From the NCBI GenBank assembly GCA_025786725.1, contig JAHLTZ010000005.1, positions 372,001 through 436,000 on the forward strand: a stretch of DNA of 64,000 nt, read 5' to 3'. The notes under the pieces are model-generated. The model ran no database searches, was not told the origin of the DNA, and saw only the letters and a program-made list of their open reading frames with translations. The number at the start of each line of letters is the position of its first letter. The stretch's first letter is position 1. Source of the DNA: Syncephalis fuscata. Taxonomy: Eukaryota; Zoopagomycota; Zoopagomycetes; Zoopagales; Piptocephalidaceae. Shown one piece after another: positions 60,211-64,000 of the stretch. The position numbers and the translations under genes are program-made.

Positions 60211-60625
60211 GTAGTTATTATCGTGGAACAACATGTGGTAGAAAAGGCGGGCTCATGAACACCGAGTGGTAAAAGGGAGAAATTGGACTGCATTTTCTCA
60301 ATATGGCAAATGGCCATGATGTCTCGACCGACTATGGGTCCGTAACACATGAGCAACCAATATAGATCATTGTTTCTGGGTTATTTTGGTTCTATTAGAA
60401 TAGAATGCATAGATGCAAAGTCTAAAGTGTACAATTATAATGATTGCATAAAATAAAGGGGAGGGAAGAAGAAGGATAGTGTAGATGTAGAAAAACAACG
60501 AATAAAGCAAAGGAACAAAGGAAGGATGCAAGAGCCGCATAGCATTGTCTAGATGAGTAATTAAGTAGTATTTAGGTTTTATTATATTACTATTATTAGA
60601 AACGAGTTGAGTACTAAATCAATGA
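58510..60625. other. Long intergenic region with simple repeats
   Basis: 2.1 kb. It contains TGTG (about 58710 and 58800), GAGA-rich DNA at 59555-59595, GGCTAT/GGCTGT units at 59523-59550, CA at 59745-59770 and an ACT repeat at 60178-60210. Short open frames across it follow repeat composition and carry no motif. It probably serves as the promoter and 5' UTR of the Ser-rich gene and the 3' flank of MDM10. Confidence 0.5.
60178..60210. repeat. ACT trinucleotide repeat
   Basis: Eleven ACT/CTA units in intergenic DNA. Confidence 0.9.
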
Positions 60626-62504
60626 TTAGGAAATGTATTGAATTTGGAGTCCGATAGAACGGAAAAATGCATTTGTACTTTGATTTATCAACTACTAGAC
60701 CAAAACTAAATAGAGCATTTCTATAACGGCCATCAAATAGTAAGGCTAGTCCCTATTAGTTGATAATAATAATAATAATAATATATTAGTTAATGACATA
60801 ATAATATATTTGATGTTAATTATTTACCTGACGGAATCCAAATCGACCTTTAACAACACCTTCACCACCATTTCTCCATTCAGCACCAATACATAAATCA
60901 CTTTCATAGCTGTATAGATTAAAGTCAAATCTTGTACTACACGTGAGTTGTTCATTAACTGCTGCTGTATATGCAGTGGATGTATAGCCCATAGCTGGAT
61001 TAATAATATTAGTGACCTCAAAGATAAATGGCTGGGTGGCCCGATAGCGCAATCCAGTAGATACTATCAATTATATTAAATATATTAAATAGTTATAGTT
61101 TATAAAATATGTTACTTACCACCACCACTTTTCTCTTTGGCCGAGTAATAAACTTCAGCTCCTGCTGACCATATACCATCATTACTGTTACTATTACTGT
61201 TATTACCACTTGTAGAATTGCCATTTATATGACTTGCTGTTGTTGTTGTTGTTGGTGCATTAGATATAGTTGTAGGTGTATTACGCTTTCTAGTACTGTA
61301 TGAAGCACCTTTAATTGAGGCATCTGCTTTAGTATTTTTTCTATTAGATGCACTTGCTGTACGAGTTATGACCGATGATTTAGAACGTGGCGTTTTTGTT
61401 TTTTCGTTGTCGTTGCTGTATTCATAGTTGTGCCATCCATATTAGTTGTAGTTCTAGTATCCACTTGTTGATTAGTAGATGGGTCAGTTGAAGAAGAAGA
61501 AGAGGAAGAAGAGGCGTGATCATGAGCAGAAAAATCGGCAAATGCATCGGCAAATGACTCGCCCGTAGAAAATAAATGATTGGCTTTACTAGGAAGATTA
61601 GGCCATTTAAAATTATATAATCCACGTAGACCAATCATGGAATCATCAGTAGAATAAGAGACTTCAGTACACCATGGACCACGATCATGCCACCATTGCA
61701 TAGTCAACTATTGATTAATGTTAATTAATATTGATTAATAGGGTTAATTAGTGGAATAATAGAAATCATTTAGTTTACCTGTATAGGATCACGGGGATCA
61801 GAAGAACTTAGACCAGTCAATACATATTGTGTAGATATTGTTGTACGTCGTGCCATCATTGCTTCAAGTACACCAGTTGGAAAAAACATACGTCCATATA
61901 AAAAGAAATCCGGATCACCTATACAAATAATTATATATTCCTATTAATACATCATATAGTAAATACACTACCAATATTAATATTTTACCTGACCATTGAA
62001 TTGTTTCCGCTAATGATGCTTTATCGATAGTTGGTGCAGTCATGGTTAATGACTTTCCCAATGAATTGTCTAGTGAATTGATGGTTTGAAAGCCTTCCGC
62101 TACTTCAGTTAGTCCCATAACATGTTGTGGGTCAGCTGATAGACGTTTTGACGTATACATATAGCCTATAGAGCCCGTCATACGTGGTAGTGGCTGGAAT
62201 GAATGAGCTGACTTTAACCAATCTGACGGTGCCCGTCCCGCGTGAAAGGATAGTCCATGTGGAATATTGAAGTCGAGTATAGCTATTAAGTGCGTCATTA
62301 TAAAAAGTATTTGTGTTTATTTAGTTAGTTAACTTGTAGTATATATACATATATACATATATATATACTTTACTAAACTATCTACTATAGCTATTCAAAA
62401 TACTTACCTCTGGCCGGTGCACGTAGATTCGAGTATTGGTTATGACTATTCCAGCCGGTTTCCCGAAGGTAACACCTTAAACAATAATCCATATAGTCGT
62501 GCAT
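60626..62504 (-). CDS. MDM10: Mdm10, ERMES/SAM beta-barrel protein
   Basis: Mitochondrial outer-membrane beta-barrel that links the ER-mitochondria encounter structure to the SAM complex. Six exons: 62408-62504, 61989-62282, 61779-61918, 61120-61707, 60828-61063, 60626-60752. Start MHDYMDYCLRCYLRETGWNSHNQYSNL matches the family N-terminus. Further markers: ILDFNIPHGLSF, GSIGYMYTS, DPDFFLYGRMFFPTGVLEAMMARR, TMQWWHD, VSTGLRYR, CSTRFDFNLYSYESDLCIGAEW, ALLFDGRYRNALFSFGLV and RSIGLQIQYIS at the end. A Ser/Thr/Asn-rich insertion of about 100 residues sits in one loop (61520-61150). Frame slips near 61395 (A run) and 60680 are probable consensus indels. Confidence 0.88.
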
Positions 62505-62929
62505 TGTGTATTTACTTCTATATAGACTATTCAACCATAAACAAGCAATATTAAGAGTAGGATTCAATCGTGAATAGAATAGCAAATAGTATGTATAAAG
62601 ATGATAAAGGAATCCGCACTACTAGTCGGACTTTTACTGAGGGTAAGTTATTATTAACAAATATTAATAATAACACTGGTAATTATTTGTATCTAGTTTA
62701 AAGATGTGTAAATATCAAATCAATCGGATTTTTAATTATGATGCCATTATTCATTGTATTTACATCATGCCTTTGTATGAATGTTAGCGTATTTTTATTC
62801 TTATTCTTTTAGTTCAACTTCTATTGCCAACTTGGTGGCGTACTTATTGGCACCGTTCTTTTTCTGCTCTTCCTTTTTGTTCCTTTGATCTAACGATCAT
62901 CTTTTATTAATTGGATCTACACTATTTGT
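62505..62929. other. Divergent promoter MDM10 / CysRS
   Basis: 425 bp shared upstream region of two mitochondria-related genes. AT-rich, with a pyrimidine-rich stretch near 62860-62880. No specific site recognised. Confidence 0.35.
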
Positions 62930-64000
62930 ATGCTAGGTGGTGGGCGTTTTATTGCTACTCGTCGTTTGTCGCTCGTTCGTTATTCTACCACTGCCGCTGC
63001 CACTCCTACTACTCCTACTAGTGCTATTGCTTATCGCGCTATTTCCTTGGGACGGACAAGTAGACTTGGAACACCACTACGTTTACTGAGTTACTTTGAT
63101 TCAGTTACCACGCTAACTCGATCGTCTCGATTAGCTTTTACTACTTATTCTCATAACCGTATTATTGATACTGTTGATACTGTTACAACTATTGCTACGG
63201 CTACTACTACTACTACTACTACTACTATGGCAGCCACCACTGATAGCTCTAAAATAAAACAGCCTGATTGGCATAAGCCAATTAATGGGCTAGAAATACC
63301 TGAACTACGCTTATTAAACTCTTTGACAAAAACCAAGGTAAAATACCTATATATAACTACAAATAGACGTGATAGCTTACCTGGTTGGTATATAGACACC
63401 GCTTATCCCACGTAGTGGCAAACAGCTTACTTGGTACAACTGTGGACCCACTGTCTATGATGTATCTCATATGGGACATGCACGGTAATTGGTCATTTAT
63501 TAGAATTTACACTATATTAATATGTATATCATCAATATTAGATTATATGTAACCATTGATATCATGCGTCGTGTATTGGAAGATTATTTTAAATATGACA
63601 TTCTGTTTGTTATGAATATTACGGATATTGATGATAAGGTAATACAGCATAAATTGATACAATTAAACATTTATAATTTATTATTAGATTATCATTCGAG
63701 CACGTCAAAATTATTTATTTGAGCAAATGAAAGAACAAACCAATAGTCTTACCGACGATTTAATTACGCAAGTTGATGCGGCATTTATTGATTTTGTTAC
63801 CCAAAAGCTAGGATCTATTGATGCAAGTTTGGCGGATCCATCAACTGTATGGACAGCATGGCCAGCATTTGCTGAAAAGGCCATCAATGTTGCTAATATT
63901 CCAGGTGCGGCAGAGGATCCTAAATTTCCTATGCATTTATCGGCAGCCAAATTGGCATATAATGCTATTGTCGCGGCAAAAGCTGTTTTAAAAAGCGAAA
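62930..64000 (+). CDS. Cysteinyl-tRNA synthetase, 5' part
   Basis: Exons 62930-63337, 63396-63484, 63542-63638 and 63688 to beyond the right edge, all in frame. Class I synthetase features: zinc-binding Cys and start of the Rossmann fold [18 protein letters not shown] (HMGH is the HIGH signature), [26 protein letters not shown]. The first ATG gives an Arg/Ser/Thr-rich leader without acidic residues for about 50 residues ([16 protein letters not shown]), fitting a mitochondrial presequence. A second in-frame ATG at 63227 ([15 protein letters not shown]) would give the cytosolic form. One gene may therefore supply both compartments. Confidence 0.9.

Overview
The window is nuclear DNA from a fungus. 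Genes carry short GT-AG introns of about 50-70 nt, intergenic DNA is AT-rich, and fungal-type genes are present: MDM10 (ERMES), a BUB2 GAP, GID4, an ARO3/ARO4-type DAHP synthase, a Crb2/Rad9-like checkpoint mediator and UMTA/LaeA-like methyltransferases. The mixture, the low-complexity tracts and a decayed TnpB/Fanzor-like element suggest an early-diverging lineage (Zoopagomycota or Mucoromycota). That placement is inference.

Layout. 1-1.7 kb: two tandem copies of an unrecognised two-exon 7TM family, the first cut by the window edge. 2.3-3.0 kb: a HAX1/Mpm1-like gene. 3.4-6.2 kb: a decayed TnpB/Fanzor-like element next to a decayed subtilase. 7.1-10.7 kb: an ARM-like plus BTB protein. 10.9-14.7 kb: a GATA-finger/Tudor/BRCT checkpoint mediator. 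14.9-16.0 kb: an Rsa3-like ribosome assembly protein. 16.2-18.1 kb: a methyltransferase-fold gene with broken frames. 18.5-25.8 kb: DAHP synthase, an Mrs2-like Mg2+ channel, an RRM protein and a GPR180/TMEM145-like 7TM protein. 26.2-33.4 kb: three more copies of the 7TM family. Two of these sit in a tandem duplication of a divergent [7TM | methyltransferase-like] gene pair. The first unit is decayed; in the second only the methyltransferase-like gene is intact. 34.2-37.7 kb: GID4 and eIF4E.

38.05-51.33 kb is a large inverted repeat with 3.9 kb arms around a 5.5 kb unique spacer. Each arm carries a TOPORS-like RING E3 gene and a GPI-anchored RNase T2 gene facing each other. The spacer holds an F-box gene, BUB2 and ICln. 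52-64 kb: an unknown secreted protein, a class 3 lipase, a large Ser-rich disordered protein, MDM10, and the 5' part of a cysteinyl-tRNA synthetase with two possible starts.

Many otherwise conserved genes need single-base frame slips, often in homopolymers. Consensus indels in the assembly are therefore likely, and decayed genes are called pseudogenes only where other lesions (lost catalytic residues, multiple stops) agree. Most exon joins were read by eye from splice signals and protein continuity. Family assignments come from recognised motifs, not from a search.
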